From NCBI GenBank assembly GCA_018242605.1, contig JAFEBP010000010.1:1-53008 (forward strand): a DNA stretch of 53,008 nucleotides, given 5' to 3'. The translations under genes were made by a program, and so were the position numbers. The notes beneath the pieces are model-generated. The model had not been told where the DNA came from. It made no database searches and saw nothing but the letters and a program-made list of their open reading frames with translations. Positions 42,605 through 52,019 of this stretch are shown here, one piece after another. Within the stretch, counting starts at the first letter, position 1. Every line of letters starts with the position of its first letter. This DNA is from Planctomycetota bacterium. Its GTDB lineage: Bacteria; Planctomycetota; Phycisphaerae; Phycisphaerales; UBA1924.

Positions 42605-44173
42605 TCACTCCCACTCGATCGTCGCCGGCGGCTTGCTCGAGATGTCGTACACCACCCGGTTCACGCCCCGAACCTCGTTGATGATCCGGCTCGAGATCCG
42701 CGCCAGTACGTCGTACGGCAACCTCGACCAGTCCGCCGACATGAAGTCCTGTGTTTCCACAGCGCGGATCGCGACGCAGTGCTCGTACGTCCGGCCGTCG
42801 CCCATCACGCCCACGCTCTGCACCGGCAGCAACACCGCGAAGACCTGCGACGTCGAGCGATACAGGTTCGCAGCGACGATCTCCTCCAGCAGGATCTCGT
42901 CGCACTCTCTCAACAGGTCCAATCGCGGCTTGGTCACCTCGCCCAGCACCCGAACCGCCAGCCCCGGGCCGGGGAACGGGTGCCGCCACACCAACTGTTC
43001 CGGCAGTCCGAGCAGTTCGCCGAGCTTGCGTGCCTCGTCCTTGAACAACTCACGCAGCGGCTCCACCAGTTTGAAGCCCAGTTTTTCCGGCAATCCGCCG
43101 ACGTTGTGGTGCAGCTTGATCCCCGCCGCCGTGCCCGCGTGACCGTGCCCCGACTCGATGACGTCCGGGTACAGCGTCCCCTGCGCCAGGAACTCCGCGT
43201 TCCTGATGTCCGTCGCCGCCGCCTTGAAGACCTCGATGAACCGGTGCCCGATGCGCCGCCGCTTCTCCTGCGGATCGATCACGCCCGCGAGATCCGAGAG
43301 GAAATCCCGCTCGGCATCCACCACGCGCAGATCGATCTTGAAATGGTCCCGAAACGTCGTCTCCACGAGTTGCCGCTCTCCCGACCGCAGCAGCCCGGTA
43401 TCCACGAACACGCAGTGCAGTTGCGTCCCCACCGCCTTGTGCAGCAGGGCGGCCACCACCGCCGAATCCACGCCGCCGGAGAGCCCGCAGATCACCTGCG
43501 ACGAGCCGATCCGGGACTGCGCATCGGCGGCCGCCGCCTCCGCGAACTGGCTCATGCGCCAGTCACCTTTGCACTTGCAGATCTCGTACAGGAAGTTGCG
43601 GATCACCTCTCCGCCGTGGGGAGTGTGCGTCACCTCGGGATGGAACTGCACGCCGTAGAAGTTCGTGTCGGCGTCCCGCCACAGCACCGCCGCGTTCGGG
43701 CACGTGGGCGTCGACGCGATCGTCTCGAACCTCCCCTTGGTATCGCTCACCTGGTCACCGTGCGACATCCACACCGTAGTCTTGTCCGGAATTCCCGCGA
43801 ACAGCTCGCTCCGCGTCATCAGGGAGAGTTGCGCACGCCCGAACTCGCGGTGATCGGCCGACGTCACCGCGCCGCCCATGAGGTGCGCGGCGAGCTGCAT
43901 GCCGTAGCAAATGCCCAGCACCGGCACGCCCAGATGGAAGATCGCCGGATCGCAGGTGGGCGCACCCGCCTCGTAGACGCTGCACGGCCCCCCCGACAGG
44001 ATCACGCCCCGCGGGCTCATCGCCGCCAGTTCCTTCGCCGAGATCGTCGGCGCCACCAGCAGCGAGAAGACCCCGGCGTCGCGCACGCGCCGGGCGATCA
44101 ACTGGGCGGTCTGCCCGCCGAAATCGAGAACGGGAACCACTTCGCGCTTCTGGGTGTTGGGGCGGTCGGTCAT
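42605..44173 (-). CDS. guaA: GMP synthase (glutamine-hydrolysing)
   Basis: The protein has 522 residues. The class I glutaminase domain carries [15 protein letters not shown] with the nucleophilic Cys (near 98) and [11 protein letters not shown] with the catalytic His (near 183-193). The ATP-pyrophosphatase loop [15 protein letters not shown] (near 233) and the C-terminal dimerisation domain ([29 protein letters not shown]... [18 protein letters not shown]) are complete. It converts XMP, ATP and glutamine to GMP in the cytosol. The N-terminal [15 protein letters not shown] deviates slightly from the usual DFGSQ/Y. It is followed by the GNAT gene on the same strand. Confidence 0.97.
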   Translation of the reverse strand: MTDRPNTQKREVVPVLDFGGQTAQLIARRVRDAGVFSLLVAPTISAKELAAMSPRGVILSGGPCSVYEAGAPTCDPAIFHLGVPVLGICYGMQLAAHLMGGAVTSADHREFGRAQLSLMTRSELFAGIPDKTTVWMSHGDQVSDTKGRFETIASTPTCPNAAVLWRDADTNFYGVQFHPEVTHTPHGGEVIRNFLYEICKCKGDWRMSQFAEAAAADAQSRIGSSQVICGLSGGVDSAVVAALLHKAVGTQLHCVFVDTGLLRSGERQLVETTFRDHFKIDLRVVDAERDFLSDLAGVIDPQEKRRRIGHRFIEVFKAAATDIRNAEFLAQGTLYPDVIESGHGHAGTAAGIKLHHNVGGLPEKLGFKLVEPLRELFKDEARKLGELLGLPEQLVWRHPFPGPGLAVRVLGEVTKPRLDLLRECDEILLEEIVAANLYRSTSQVFAVLLPVQSVGVMGDGRTYEHCVAIRAVETQDFMSADWSRLPYDVLARISSRIINEVRGVNRVVYDISSKPPATIEWE

Positions 44174-44306
44174 GAGTGCTGAGTGTAAAAGGGGGCCGGG
44201 CGAGGGGGGTGAGGATAGAACCGTGAACGATCCAGGGATGAGTCACCCGCGGCGGGCAGGAAGACCGCCGAGGACCGTCCGACGCGTTGTGCTGTCCCCT
44301 TCCTGC

Positions 44307-44329
44307 GGGCCCGAATGCTATTCGGACCC
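44307..44329 (-). terminator. Possible terminator hairpin after the minor pilin operon
   Basis: On the minus strand GGGTCCGAA and TTCGGGCCC form a 9-bp stem (one G-U) with a 5-base loop, about 65 bp downstream of the last pilin gene. No T-run follows, so intrinsic termination is uncertain. It could instead be an attenuator-like structure in the guaA leader. Confidence 0.35.
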
Positions 44330-44393
44330 GTCGCCCTTGTCCCGCCTCGGCCGGCAGGGAATCTCAGAATGTCATGCGGACCCTCTGCGCCGA

Positions 44394-45665
44394 TCAGTCC
44401 ACCACATACCGCCACGTGCCCGGAGAGAGCTGCATCGAAATGTCGTAGAACCCCGGCGGCGGTGACGCGAAACACGTCCCGTCATACGTCAGCGTGAGCG
44501 TTCCCGTGGACGACAGCGAGCCGCCGACCACCAGCATCCCCAGCCGCGGCGCGTTCGCGGTCGTCACGTTTCCCGAGACGTAGATCAGCCCGTCGATCTG
44601 CGACGAGTAGGAGTCCAGCAGCGTGGTGTTGGAGGTGCCCGAGGGGTACGGATTCGGCGTGCCAGCCGGGTTGTAGTTGTACCCCAGCAGGATGCTTTCT
44701 GACAGCGCGGTGGTCGACGTCTTGATCGTAAAATCACCCTGCACCAGCAGCGAGGGAAAGCCCGACACCGCCGGCGCCCACGCCACGCTCCCGGTCACCG
44801 CGCTCCCCGCCCCGGGATCCAGGATGATCAGCGTGCCGATGATGCGGCAATCGGAAATCTCCAACACTCGCGCCCCGCAGTCGATTACATACACACCGCC
44901 GGGGTCAGGAGCTCCGTACGGGTTGCTGTTGGGGGACAGCACGACGTTCTTCAGTTGGTTCATCGAGTTCGAACGCGGGATTGAGCCGATCGAAATCACG
45001 GTCCCCATCGCCTTGAGCGCGGCGAATACAGTCGAATCTGGCATCGTACGTGCCGGCGCGAGCGCGGTGACGGACTTCTTGAACCCGGTGCCCAGCACCG
45101 ATACCGAAGCTTCAGCGTCCGCGTTCACCGTCGAGAGCACGGAGTTGATCGTGAGATTGCTCGCCACCGCCGCGCCGGTCGCTGTGAGCGTGGTCGTCGT
45201 CAGCGTCACCAATCCGCCCACCGTCATCGCCGTTCCCAAACACGTGCGAGGCGTCCGCACCGCGTCAAGCCGCACGGACATTCGCTGCTTCGCGATCCCG
45301 CACACGCCTTCGCCCGTCACGACCACCGGGTCCGTCTCGGCCCGGTTCAGCGTCCCAAGTGTGTTGGTGACCGACACCGCGAAAGTGCCCGAGCCCAGGA
45401 CCTTCTGCCCGAACCAGTCGCCGTTGCTCATCTTGCTCCGCCAGAGCGGGTTGTGAGCGATGTACGCCCTGGCCGCCTCGACGCCCGCGCGTGCCCGAAG
45501 CCTCGCGCCGCTGATGTCCCGCTCGACATCCCCCGTGCGAGCCCTCACTCGCGCCACCGCCAGCGAGCCCGCCCCGATGATGACCGTGAGCATGCCGATG
45601 CCCAGCGCCGCGATGTACGCACCGCCCCGCCGCAAACCCCTGGGTTTCGTCGCTTTGCACATCAT
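44394..45665 (-). CDS. PilX/GspK-like minor pilin operon protein
   Basis: The 423-residue protein starts at ATG 45665, overlapping the preceding gene by 4 bp. The N-terminus RRGGAYIAALGIGMLTVIIGAGSLAVARVRARTG is a prepilin-like hydrophobic helix but lacks Glu at +5, which is common in PilX/GspK-like subunits. DISGARLRARAGVEAARAYIAHNPLWRSKM follows, as in PilX proteins. The rest is Ser/Thr/Gly-rich and beta-helical in look (TVGGLVTLTTTTLTATGAAVASNLTINS, VISIGSIPRSNSMNQLKNVVLSP), suggesting a surface-exposed adhesin domain. It is the last gene of a four-gene operon. Confidence 0.72.
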   Translation of the reverse strand: MMCKATKPRGLRRGGAYIAALGIGMLTVIIGAGSLAVARVRARTGDVERDISGARLRARAGVEAARAYIAHNPLWRSKMSNGDWFGQKVLGSGTFAVSVTNTLGTLNRAETDPVVVTGEGVCGIAKQRMSVRLDAVRTPRTCLGTAMTVGGLVTLTTTTLTATGAAVASNLTINSVLSTVNADAEASVSVLGTGFKKSVTALAPARTMPDSTVFAALKAMGTVISIGSIPRSNSMNQLKNVVLSPNSNPYGAPDPGGVYVIDCGARVLEISDCRIIGTLIILDPGAGSAVTGSVAWAPAVSGFPSLLVQGDFTIKTSTTALSESILLGYNYNPAGTPNPYPSGTSNTTLLDSYSSQIDGLIYVSGNVTTANAPRLGMLVVGGSLSSTGTLTLTYDGTCFASPPPGFYDISMQLSPGTWRYVVD

Positions 45666-46174
45666 GGCGCATCGCTCACGAAGACGCTCTCCTGCCTCAC
45701 CGAGCGCCCGTCATAGAACACCGTGACTCGGATCCGCTTCATCCCCGTCTCGACGTTGACGGTCGCGTCCAGGTTCGCCGGATCAACGGGGTCGACGCTC
45801 ACCATCCGTGTCCAACCACTCAGCCCCGCCATCGGCTTCCCCGAGGCGTCCTGCGGCGGCGATTCCCGCCAGCCGTCGTAATCGTCCACGCTCACGAACT
45901 TGCTCTTGTCCGTCAGCAGCAGCCCCCGCAGAGCCTTGATCACCGATCCCCCGCTCCCCGCGTACGGCTGCGCCGCCGCTTCCTCCAACAACCCCATCGC
46001 CAACGCCGCGCCGGTTGATCGCTCCACCGCCTTGCGGTGAGTGGTCGCCGCCGACGCCGCCGCACGCAACCCGGCGACCGTCGCCACTCCCAGGATCCCC
46101 GCGGCGATGACGCACTCCACCAGCGACATGCCGCGTCGGGCCCGCGATCGCCCGCTTGTGAGTTTCAGGTTCAT
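45662..46174 (-). CDS. PilV/GspI-like minor pilin
   Basis: The protein is 170 residues from ATG 46174, which overlaps the stop of the previous gene by 4 bp. The prepilin signal RARRGMSLVECVIAAGILGVATVAGLRAAAS is cut before Met, with Glu at +5. The remainder (TTHRKAVERSTGAALAMGLLEEAAAQPYAGSGG, then a beta-rich tail with RIRVTVFYDGRSVRQESVFV) matches the small PilV/GspI pattern. It would help to prime pilus or pseudopilus assembly. Confidence 0.82.
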   Translation of the reverse strand: MNLKLTSGRSRARRGMSLVECVIAAGILGVATVAGLRAAASAATTHRKAVERSTGAALAMGLLEEAAAQPYAGSGGSVIKALRGLLLTDKSKFVSVDDYDGWRESPPQDASGKPMAGLSGWTRMVSVDPVDPANLDATVNVETGMKRIRVTVFYDGRSVRQESVFVSDAP

Positions 46175-47223
46175 GGTGCGCTCGGTTGGTTGTGAAGCGG
46201 AACGGTGACCTCGATCGTTCGATGCTCCGGCGCCGCCATGGTGATCGCAACTCTCACCGCCCGGTACACCGAGGCCCGGGCGGCGTTCCCCGGGATCGTC
46301 ACCGTCGCGTACAACCGGTACAGGAATGCCTGCGTGGCCGACTGACTCCAGGATCCACCGCTGTTCATTGAGAATGTGAGCACATCCCCGGAACGGCTGG
46401 AGCCCGCGACCTGCACCGGAACCTGGCAGGCTCCCGAGGGATCGGTCGTCGTGAGCACGATCGCCGCCGTGTCGTCCGGATTGAGCGATGTGCCCGCGGC
46501 GAATGCGCAGGTCCGCCACGAATACACGGTCGTCAGGTTCGGCGTCGAGAGCGACACAGAATCCAGCACCGCCGACGTGGGCGCGGACCCCGACGCTCGC
46601 CGCAACTGCACGCTCAACGGGTCGCGTGTTCCCAACCCTACCGGCTTGGTCTGGAACTCGACGCGTGTGGGCGTCCACGCCGTCGTCCCGGTCGGCAGAG
46701 TTGCCTTGGCGCATACCGCCGCCCATTTCGAACTGCTCAGCGTGACGTCCGCCGTCGAGTTTGAGTTGACGTTCGTCGCCACCAGCATCTCGGCGCTCTG
46801 CGACGCCGCCGCGGCGCTGCGACCCGTCCCCGTCACGTACGCGATCTGAAATCCTTGGACTCCCGCCATCACATTCGTCGCTGTCCCGTTCACCGTTCGC
46901 ACGATGGGCGCACCGGCGGCCCCAGACCATGAATACGTCACCGTGTCCGACACGCCATCTCCCGTGCGATCGGGCACCGCCACCGTGATCTGCGTGCCCG
47001 TTGCCGTCGTGACGCTCGTGGCATCGGCCAGGTCCGCGGACAACATCGCCTCCGCCACCGCGGTCGACGTCGCCGCGGAGGCGTCCCTGGCGGTGCGACG
47101 CGCCGTTGCGGTCGCCATCATCACCGCGCTCTGTCCGCCGATGAGCACGATCGCCAGGATGGCCATGCTGATGACCATCTCGACGAGCGTGAACCCGCGT
47201 CTGTGAAGCCCCATTGCTGTCAT
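46171..47223 (-). CDS. PilW/GspJ-like minor pilin
   Basis: The 350-residue protein starts at ATG 47223, overlapping the first gene of the operon by 4 bp. Its prepilin signal is HRRGFTLVEMVISMAILAIVLIGGQSAVMM (cut before Phe, Glu at +5). The long C-terminal domain is rich in Thr, Ser, Ala and Val, beta-strand-like, with a DGVSDTVTYSWSG segment and two Cys pairs. It is longer than typical GspJ and could be a surface adhesin or initiator subunit. Confidence 0.82.
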   Translation of the reverse strand: MTAMGLHRRGFTLVEMVISMAILAIVLIGGQSAVMMATATARRTARDASAATSTAVAEAMLSADLADATSVTTATGTQITVAVPDRTGDGVSDTVTYSWSGAAGAPIVRTVNGTATNVMAGVQGFQIAYVTGTGRSAAAASQSAEMLVATNVNSNSTADVTLSSSKWAAVCAKATLPTGTTAWTPTRVEFQTKPVGLGTRDPLSVQLRRASGSAPTSAVLDSVSLSTPNLTTVYSWRTCAFAAGTSLNPDDTAAIVLTTTDPSGACQVPVQVAGSSRSGDVLTFSMNSGGSWSQSATQAFLYRLYATVTIPGNAARASVYRAVRVAITMAAPEHRTIEVTVPLHNQPSAP

Positions 47224-47720
47224 TTCACGCTCACGCTCCCAGTGACCGCCGCCACTGTGATCGTCCTGACGCCCGCGTCCCCCCGCAGCACCACGGAACC
47301 GGCCGCGACCGGGGCTCCATATCCATTAAAGACCAGCCGCGCGGCTCCCCCGAAATCCGCTGTCTTGATCGAAACCAGATACGGCTCTCCGCCCAACGAC
47401 GCCGACAGCGTCGACCCTCTGCGGTCCAGCCCCAGGACCAGGGGCGCCGAGTAGGACGCGGACGCCACGTCGAAGTCAATAGACACGTTGGTGCCCTTCG
47501 CGCGCGCTGTCGCACGCACCACCCCGATGTCAGACGCCAATCGCCACGCCGCGGCGTCGAGCCGCTGGCACGCCATCGCGGACGCGTACCTCGGAGCCGC
47601 CATCAGCGACACGACGCCAAGGATCGCAACGACGATCACCAGTTCAACATAGGAAAACCCCCGGCGTGTGCCGCCGCCGTGCTCCCCCGATCCGAGCGAT
47701 GACGGATAGGTTGTTTGCAT
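47220..47720 (-). CDS. FimT/GspH-like minor pilin, first gene of the operon
   Basis: The protein is 166 residues from ATG 47720 (MQTTYPSSLGS). The prepilin signal is RRGFSYVELVIVVAILGVVSLMAAPRYASAMACQRLDAAAWRLASDIGVVRATARAKGT, with Glu at +5 and the FimT/GspH-like helix after it. The C-terminal half is a small beta domain (LVLGLDRRGSTLSASLGGEPYLVSIKTADFGGAARLVFNGYG). It heads a minus-strand operon of four genes, each overlapping the next by 4 bp, divergent from the response-regulator operon by 132 bp. Confidence 0.85.
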   Translation of the reverse strand: MQTTYPSSLGSGEHGGGTRRGFSYVELVIVVAILGVVSLMAAPRYASAMACQRLDAAAWRLASDIGVVRATARAKGTNVSIDFDVASASYSAPLVLGLDRRGSTLSASLGGEPYLVSIKTADFGGAARLVFNGYGAPVAAGSVVLRGDAGVRTITVAAVTGSVSVK

Positions 47721-47852
47721 GCTCACGCCGTGTTTTTCGGCACATTCGGCGCACGTCATCACCGAGGCGGGTTTAAGGCCGTTCACCCGCGGGCCGATAG
47801 GCAGTCGGCGCGCTGGCCGCGAGGAGCACGCTGCAAGGAGCCGTTGATCCAT

Positions 47853-48251
47853 ATGCCGCCAGACACCATCCTGATCGCCGACGACGAGGCGTGCATCACC
47901 TTCATGCTCGGCACCCGACTGGAGGAATCCGGCTTCAAGGTCCTTGTTGCTTCCGATGGCGACGACGCCCTGGCTTTGGCCCTCGCGAACCGCCCCACTG
48001 TCATCGTCACCGACTTCCAGATGCCGCGGATGTCGGGCCTTGAACTGGCTCAGCGTCTGCGTGAGTCGGACACCACCCGGAGCATTCCTTTGGTCCTGCT
48101 CACCGCCAGGGGCCACCGCCTGACCCCCACCGAGCTGCGAGATACCAACGTGCAGCACCTGATGAGCAAGCCCTTCAGCTTCCGCGAGCTCCTGGGCATC
48201 ATCCAGGACATGTGCCGCGACAACCGCGCCCAGCGCAAGGCGGCGGCGTGA
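47853..48251 (+). CDS. Stand-alone response regulator receiver protein
   Basis: The protein is 132 residues from ATG 47853; AAGGAG at 47835-47840 is 12 bases upstream, rather far, and an in-frame TTG at 47844 is an alternative. The receiver has ILIADDEACITFML (acidic pocket, 6-19), VIVTDFQMPRMSGLELA (phospho-Asp near 50), VLLTARG and LMSKPFSFRELL (Lys near 109). There is no output domain, so it acts by protein-protein contact. It is the first gene of the operon with HD-GYP, kinase, STAS and pilus ATPase and overlaps the next gene by 4 bp. Confidence 0.92.
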   Translation: MPPDTILIADDEACITFMLGTRLEESGFKVLVASDGDDALALALANRPTVIVTDFQMPRMSGLELAQRLRESDTTRSIPLVLLTARGHRLTPTELRDTNVQHLMSKPFSFRELLGIIQDMCRDNRAQRKAAA

Positions 48252-49747
48252 ACAACAACCATTGCATCGACGCGGCGACGCAGCTCTGGACCCGCTGCAC
48301 CGACCTGGGTTTGCGCTCCTGGCTGCTGGACTCCACCGGCGCGCTGATGCGCCGCCCGCAGGATCCCAGCAACCCCTCCGAAGACGACCAGCTCCCGCCC
48401 CTGGCCCGAGAGGCCGTCCGCCGAAAGGCCGCCGGGGCCGATATGCAGCCGATCTTCGTCGACGGCGTTGCGCTTATCCCGTGCGTCGTCGGCGACCGCG
48501 TGCTGATCTCCTGCGCCGCCGGCACGAACGACGCCCCGCTCGATGGGCTGCGAACCGTGATCCTGGGGATGCGCGACGACCTGCAGTCGCGCGAAGAATC
48601 CCGCGTGCTGCTCAAGGACTTCAGCGGCAAGCTGATCCAGTCCTACGAGGAAACCTACACCCTCTTCCGCGTCATGCGGCTGCTGGCCTCCTCGGCCGCG
48701 CCGCTCCAGCAGATCAACACCGTCTGCCGCAGCGTGCAGCAGACGCTCCCGTTCCGGTGGGTCAGCGTCTGCTTCCGCGACGATCCCCGCGTGGTCGAGG
48801 ACCTCCGCGGCGCGATGTCCTCCGCCGGCGCCGCACCCACGCCCGCCGACGAGTTCGAGCGGCTCGTGCGCACCATGACCGCGGAAACCGAGGCCGACGG
48901 CTGGACCCGCGTCCTGGCGCCCGCCGACCACGCGCTCGCCGTGATCGCCGGCGCCGAACTCGTCTGCGATCCCATCACGTACGACGGCTCGGTCATCGGT
49001 CTCATCGTCGCGGGCAACAAGACCGGGACCGATCGCGAGATCGGCAGCCCGGAGATGCAGTTCATCGACGCCCTCGCAGACTTCCTGGGCACCTTCCACG
49101 AGAACATCGCCCGGCTCACCGAGCAGCGCGCCATGAGCATGGAGACGCTCCAGGCCCTGGTCGCCGCCATCGACGCCAAGGACCGCTACACCTGCGGCCA
49201 CTCCGACCGCGTGGCCTTCCTCGCCAAGGCGATCGCCGCCGAGATGGGGATGTGCGCCGAGGTTGTTGAACGCATCGGCATCGCCGGGCTCGTGCACGAC
49301 ATCGGCAAGATCGGAGTCCCCGAGAGCATTCTCTGCAAGCCCGGCAAGCTTACCGACGACGAGTTCGCCGCCATCAAACGCCACCCCGAGATCGGCTACG
49401 GCATCATCAAGGCCATCCGCCTGCTCGAAGACACCCTCCCGGGCGTGCTCCACCACCACGAACGTTGGGACGGCCGCGGCTACCCCCACGGCCTGCGCGG
49501 CGAGAATATCCCCCAGATGGCCCGGATCATCGGCCTCGCGGACACGTTCGACGCCATGAGTTCCAGCCGTTCGTACCGCCCCGCGCTGCCGCGCCCGCTG
49601 GTGCTCGCGGAAATCGAACGCTGCTCGGGCATTCAGTTCGATCCCGCCATCGTTGACGCTTTCAGCCGCGTCAACCTCGCCGGGTACGACGCCCTGCTCA
49701 ACCAACACGCCACGGGCGAGCAGCCCGCGCTCCGCGCCGCCGCGTAA
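48248..49747 (+). CDS. HD-GYP domain protein, putative c-di-GMP phosphodiesterase
   Basis: The protein has 499 residues from GTG 48248 in a GTGA overlap with the response-regulator stop. The first 300 residues hold a GAF-like sensory part (LFRVMRLLASSAAPLQQINTVCRSVQQTLPFRWVSVCFRDDPR... GSVIGLIVAGNK). The HD-GYP domain has CGHSDRVAFLAKAIA (near 315), LVHDIGKIGVPESIL (near 347), HHHERWDGRGYPHGLRGE (near 402-418) and ADTFDAMSSSRSYRPALP (near 433). All metal ligands and the GYP motif are intact. It should hydrolyse c-di-GMP to pGpG/GMP in the cytosol, tuned by the GAF-like part. Confidence 0.9.
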   Translation: MNNNHCIDAATQLWTRCTDLGLRSWLLDSTGALMRRPQDPSNPSEDDQLPPLAREAVRRKAAGADMQPIFVDGVALIPCVVGDRVLISCAAGTNDAPLDGLRTVILGMRDDLQSREESRVLLKDFSGKLIQSYEETYTLFRVMRLLASSAAPLQQINTVCRSVQQTLPFRWVSVCFRDDPRVVEDLRGAMSSAGAAPTPADEFERLVRTMTAETEADGWTRVLAPADHALAVIAGAELVCDPITYDGSVIGLIVAGNKTGTDREIGSPEMQFIDALADFLGTFHENIARLTEQRAMSMETLQALVAAIDAKDRYTCGHSDRVAFLAKAIAAEMGMCAEVVERIGIAGLVHDIGKIGVPESILCKPGKLTDDEFAAIKRHPEIGYGIIKAIRLLEDTLPGVLHHHERWDGRGYPHGLRGENIPQMARIIGLADTFDAMSSSRSYRPALPRPLVLAEIERCSGIQFDPAIVDAFSRVNLAGYDALLNQHATGEQPALRAAA

Positions 49748-49843
49748 CCCCGGCGGGGCATTCAGTCGCCGCTCGTTTGTGCCGATAGCACACGCGGCAG
49801 TCCGCGCCCGGCGCGGGTTGTTCCGACGGGAGTGGTTATTCCG

Positions 49844-51661
49844 ATGGCCTTGAGCAGATTGCTGAGAACCTTGCTGCCGGGCGACGAAGTGCTCATCGCT
49901 GGCTTCGGCCTCGGAGCCGCCGCCGTCGTCGTCGCCGCGTCCGGCACGCTCTGGTGGCTCACTTCGATGACCGAGCGACGCACGCTCGAAGAGTCCCGCG
50001 AGAAGATGGTCGCGGCCCTGGGCGATTCCATGGCGCAGAGCGTCGAGACGATGCTCGGCAACTCCGAGGTTTCCGCCGTCCGTCGCCTCGTAGCCGACGC
50101 GGCCCGCGACGCGGGGCTCTCGGTCTGCCGCGTCACGTTGGGCGACGGCAAGATCCTCGCCGACGCCGACCCGTCCCGGATCACCGCCCAGACGCTCCCC
50201 GATCAGTGGCCACCGCTCATCGACCAGCCCCCCGCCACCGACGGCCGCACGCTCGAACTGAACATCTCCGGCAAGGGCAAGGCCCGCCTCGAACTCGTCG
50301 CGCAGAACGCCTCTACCAGCCTGGCCAACAGCCGCAACACGGCCGTGGTGGGGATGGTCGCCGCGTGCTCGCTCGTGGGCCTTGGAGTTGTCTACCGGCT
50401 CAGCCGGCGCCGCACCCGGGGCCTGGGCGCGATCGATGATGCGCTCTCCCACCTCAGCGCGGGCGAGAAGGAACTGGCAGCGCTCGAAGTCAGCCCCACG
50501 CTGGGCGAACAGGCCTCCGCCTGGAACAGTCTCCTGCGCGAACTGGTCTCGCTACGCAACCGCGAACTGCTCGCCTCCGACCCCGGCCGCGCCGCCGGGG
50601 GCGAAAACCGCGACGGCTACTTCGCCGCGGCGTGCAACGCGCTCTGGCACGGCCTGGTCGTCGCGGACGACTCGCTGAATATCACCTACGCCAACGGCGC
50701 CGCCGCCGTGTTCCTGGGCGCCCGGCGCGAGACTCTCATCGGTCGCCCCCTCATCGACGTCCTGGGCGACAGCCCCAACGTCGCCCCGCTCCGCAGCCTC
50801 GCCGACGGAACCAACCGCGGCCGCATCGTCGTGGAAAGCCCGCTGGCCGCCTCGGGACAGGACGCGGTCTTTCGCATCAGCGCCCGCCGATTGCGCGCCG
50901 GCGAAGGCTCCGGCACCGTCCTGCTCATCGAGGATGTCACGCAGCAGCGTGTCGCCGACAAGGCCCGCAACGCCTTCGTGGCCCAGGCCACGCACGAACT
51001 CCGCGCCCCGCTCACCAACATCCGCCTGTACGTAGAGGCCCTCCTCGACAAGCCCGACTCCGACGTCCCGACCCGCTCCAAGCACCTCAACGTCGTCAAC
51101 CAGGAAGCCCGCCGACTGGAGCGCATCGTCGGAGACATGCTCAGCGTCTCGGAGATCGAGGCTGGCACCATGAAGCTCGCCAACGACGACGTCCGGCTCG
51201 TGACGCTGTTCGAAGAGATCGAGAATGATTTCCGCATCAGCGCCCAGGCCAAGGGCATCACCCTCAAGTTCACGGTGCCCCCCAAGCTGCCCGTCATCGT
51301 CGGTGACCGCGACAAGATCGTGCTGGCCCTGAGCAACTTGGTCGGCAACGCCATCAAGTACACCCCCGCGGGCGGACTGGTGTCGGTGGTGGTCCGCGCC
51401 GAGAACGACAGCCTTCGTATCGACGTCACCGACACCGGCATCGGCATCGCCGAGAACGAGGCCGAGCTTGTCTTCGAGCGCTTCTACCGGTCCAAGGACC
51501 GCCGCATCGAAGGCATCACCGGCTCGGGCCTGGGCCTGGCCCTGGCGCGGCAGGTCGTCCGTCTCCACGGCGGCGACATCACCCTGGCCAGCGAACTCAA
51601 CAAGGGCTCCACGTTCACGCTCACCCTCCCGGCAAGAGCGAACATCTCTCTCGCGGCGTAG
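49844..51661 (+). CDS. Membrane-bound PAS-containing sensor histidine kinase
   Basis: The protein is 605 residues from ATG 49844 (a GTG four codons upstream is possible). Membrane segments near 14-40 and 168-188 flank a periplasmic sensor domain of about 130 residues. A PAS domain follows (about 270-380; NALWHGLVVADDSLNITYANGAAAVFLG). The kinase core has the H-box FVAQATHELRAPLTNIRLYVEALL, N-box LVGNAIKYTPAGG, DTGIGIAENEAELVFERFYRS and GSGLGLALARQVVRLHGG. It probably phosphorylates the receiver at 47853, two genes upstream. The signal is not evident. Confidence 0.92.
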   Translation: MALSRLLRTLLPGDEVLIAGFGLGAAAVVVAASGTLWWLTSMTERRTLEESREKMVAALGDSMAQSVETMLGNSEVSAVRRLVADAARDAGLSVCRVTLGDGKILADADPSRITAQTLPDQWPPLIDQPPATDGRTLELNISGKGKARLELVAQNASTSLANSRNTAVVGMVAACSLVGLGVVYRLSRRRTRGLGAIDDALSHLSAGEKELAALEVSPTLGEQASAWNSLLRELVSLRNRELLASDPGRAAGGENRDGYFAAACNALWHGLVVADDSLNITYANGAAAVFLGARRETLIGRPLIDVLGDSPNVAPLRSLADGTNRGRIVVESPLAASGQDAVFRISARRLRAGEGSGTVLLIEDVTQQRVADKARNAFVAQATHELRAPLTNIRLYVEALLDKPDSDVPTRSKHLNVVNQEARRLERIVGDMLSVSEIEAGTMKLANDDVRLVTLFEEIENDFRISAQAKGITLKFTVPPKLPVIVGDRDKIVLALSNLVGNAIKYTPAGGLVSVVVRAENDSLRIDVTDTGIGIAENEAELVFERFYRSKDRRIEGITGSGLGLALARQVVRLHGGDITLASELNKGSTFTLTLPARANISLAA

Positions 51662-51683
51662 CACCCAACTCCGAGACCTCGCC

Positions 51684-52019
51684 ATGATGATCAAGGAGCA
51701 ACGGCACGGCGCAGTCACGATCCTGGCACCCCAGGGCCCGCTCTGCCTCGCCGACGCCGAGGATCTGGAGAAACGCGCCACCGAAGCCATCGAAAAGACC
51801 ATGGGCCGCTTCGTGGTCGACCTCTCCGCCACCCCATACGTCGACAGCCGCGCGCTCGAGGCGCTTCTCACCCTCACCGAGCAGTTGGCCCAGAGCGGCC
51901 GCGTCCTCAAGCTCTGCGGCGCGTGCGACACCATCCGCGAAATTCTCGACCTGACCGACCTCACGGCCATGTTCGAGCACTACGCCGACACCAATTCGGC
52001 GGTGAGGAGCTTCCTGTGA
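51684..52019 (+). CDS. STAS-domain anti-sigma antagonist-like protein
   Basis: The protein is 111 residues from ATG 51684. The STAS fold reads HGAVTILAPQGPLCLADAEDLEKRATEAI, then RFVVDLSATPYVDSRALEALLTLTEQL, with DSRALE holding the Ser that is normally phosphorylated in SpoIIAA-type proteins. It follows the kinase gene by 22 bp and overlaps the pilus ATPase gene by 4 bp (GTGA). No partner-switch kinase (SpoIIAB/RsbW type) is in the window, so its partner may be encoded elsewhere or be the histidine kinase. Confidence 0.88.
   Translation: MMIKEQRHGAVTILAPQGPLCLADAEDLEKRATEAIEKTMGRFVVDLSATPYVDSRALEALLTLTEQLAQSGRVLKLCGACDTIREILDLTDLTAMFEHYADTNSAVRSFL

Noticed and set aside
48050..50452. 800-codon minus-strand frame across the HD-GYP and kinase genes
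   Set aside because: No motif and antisense-type composition; the plus-strand genes have complete catalytic motifs here.
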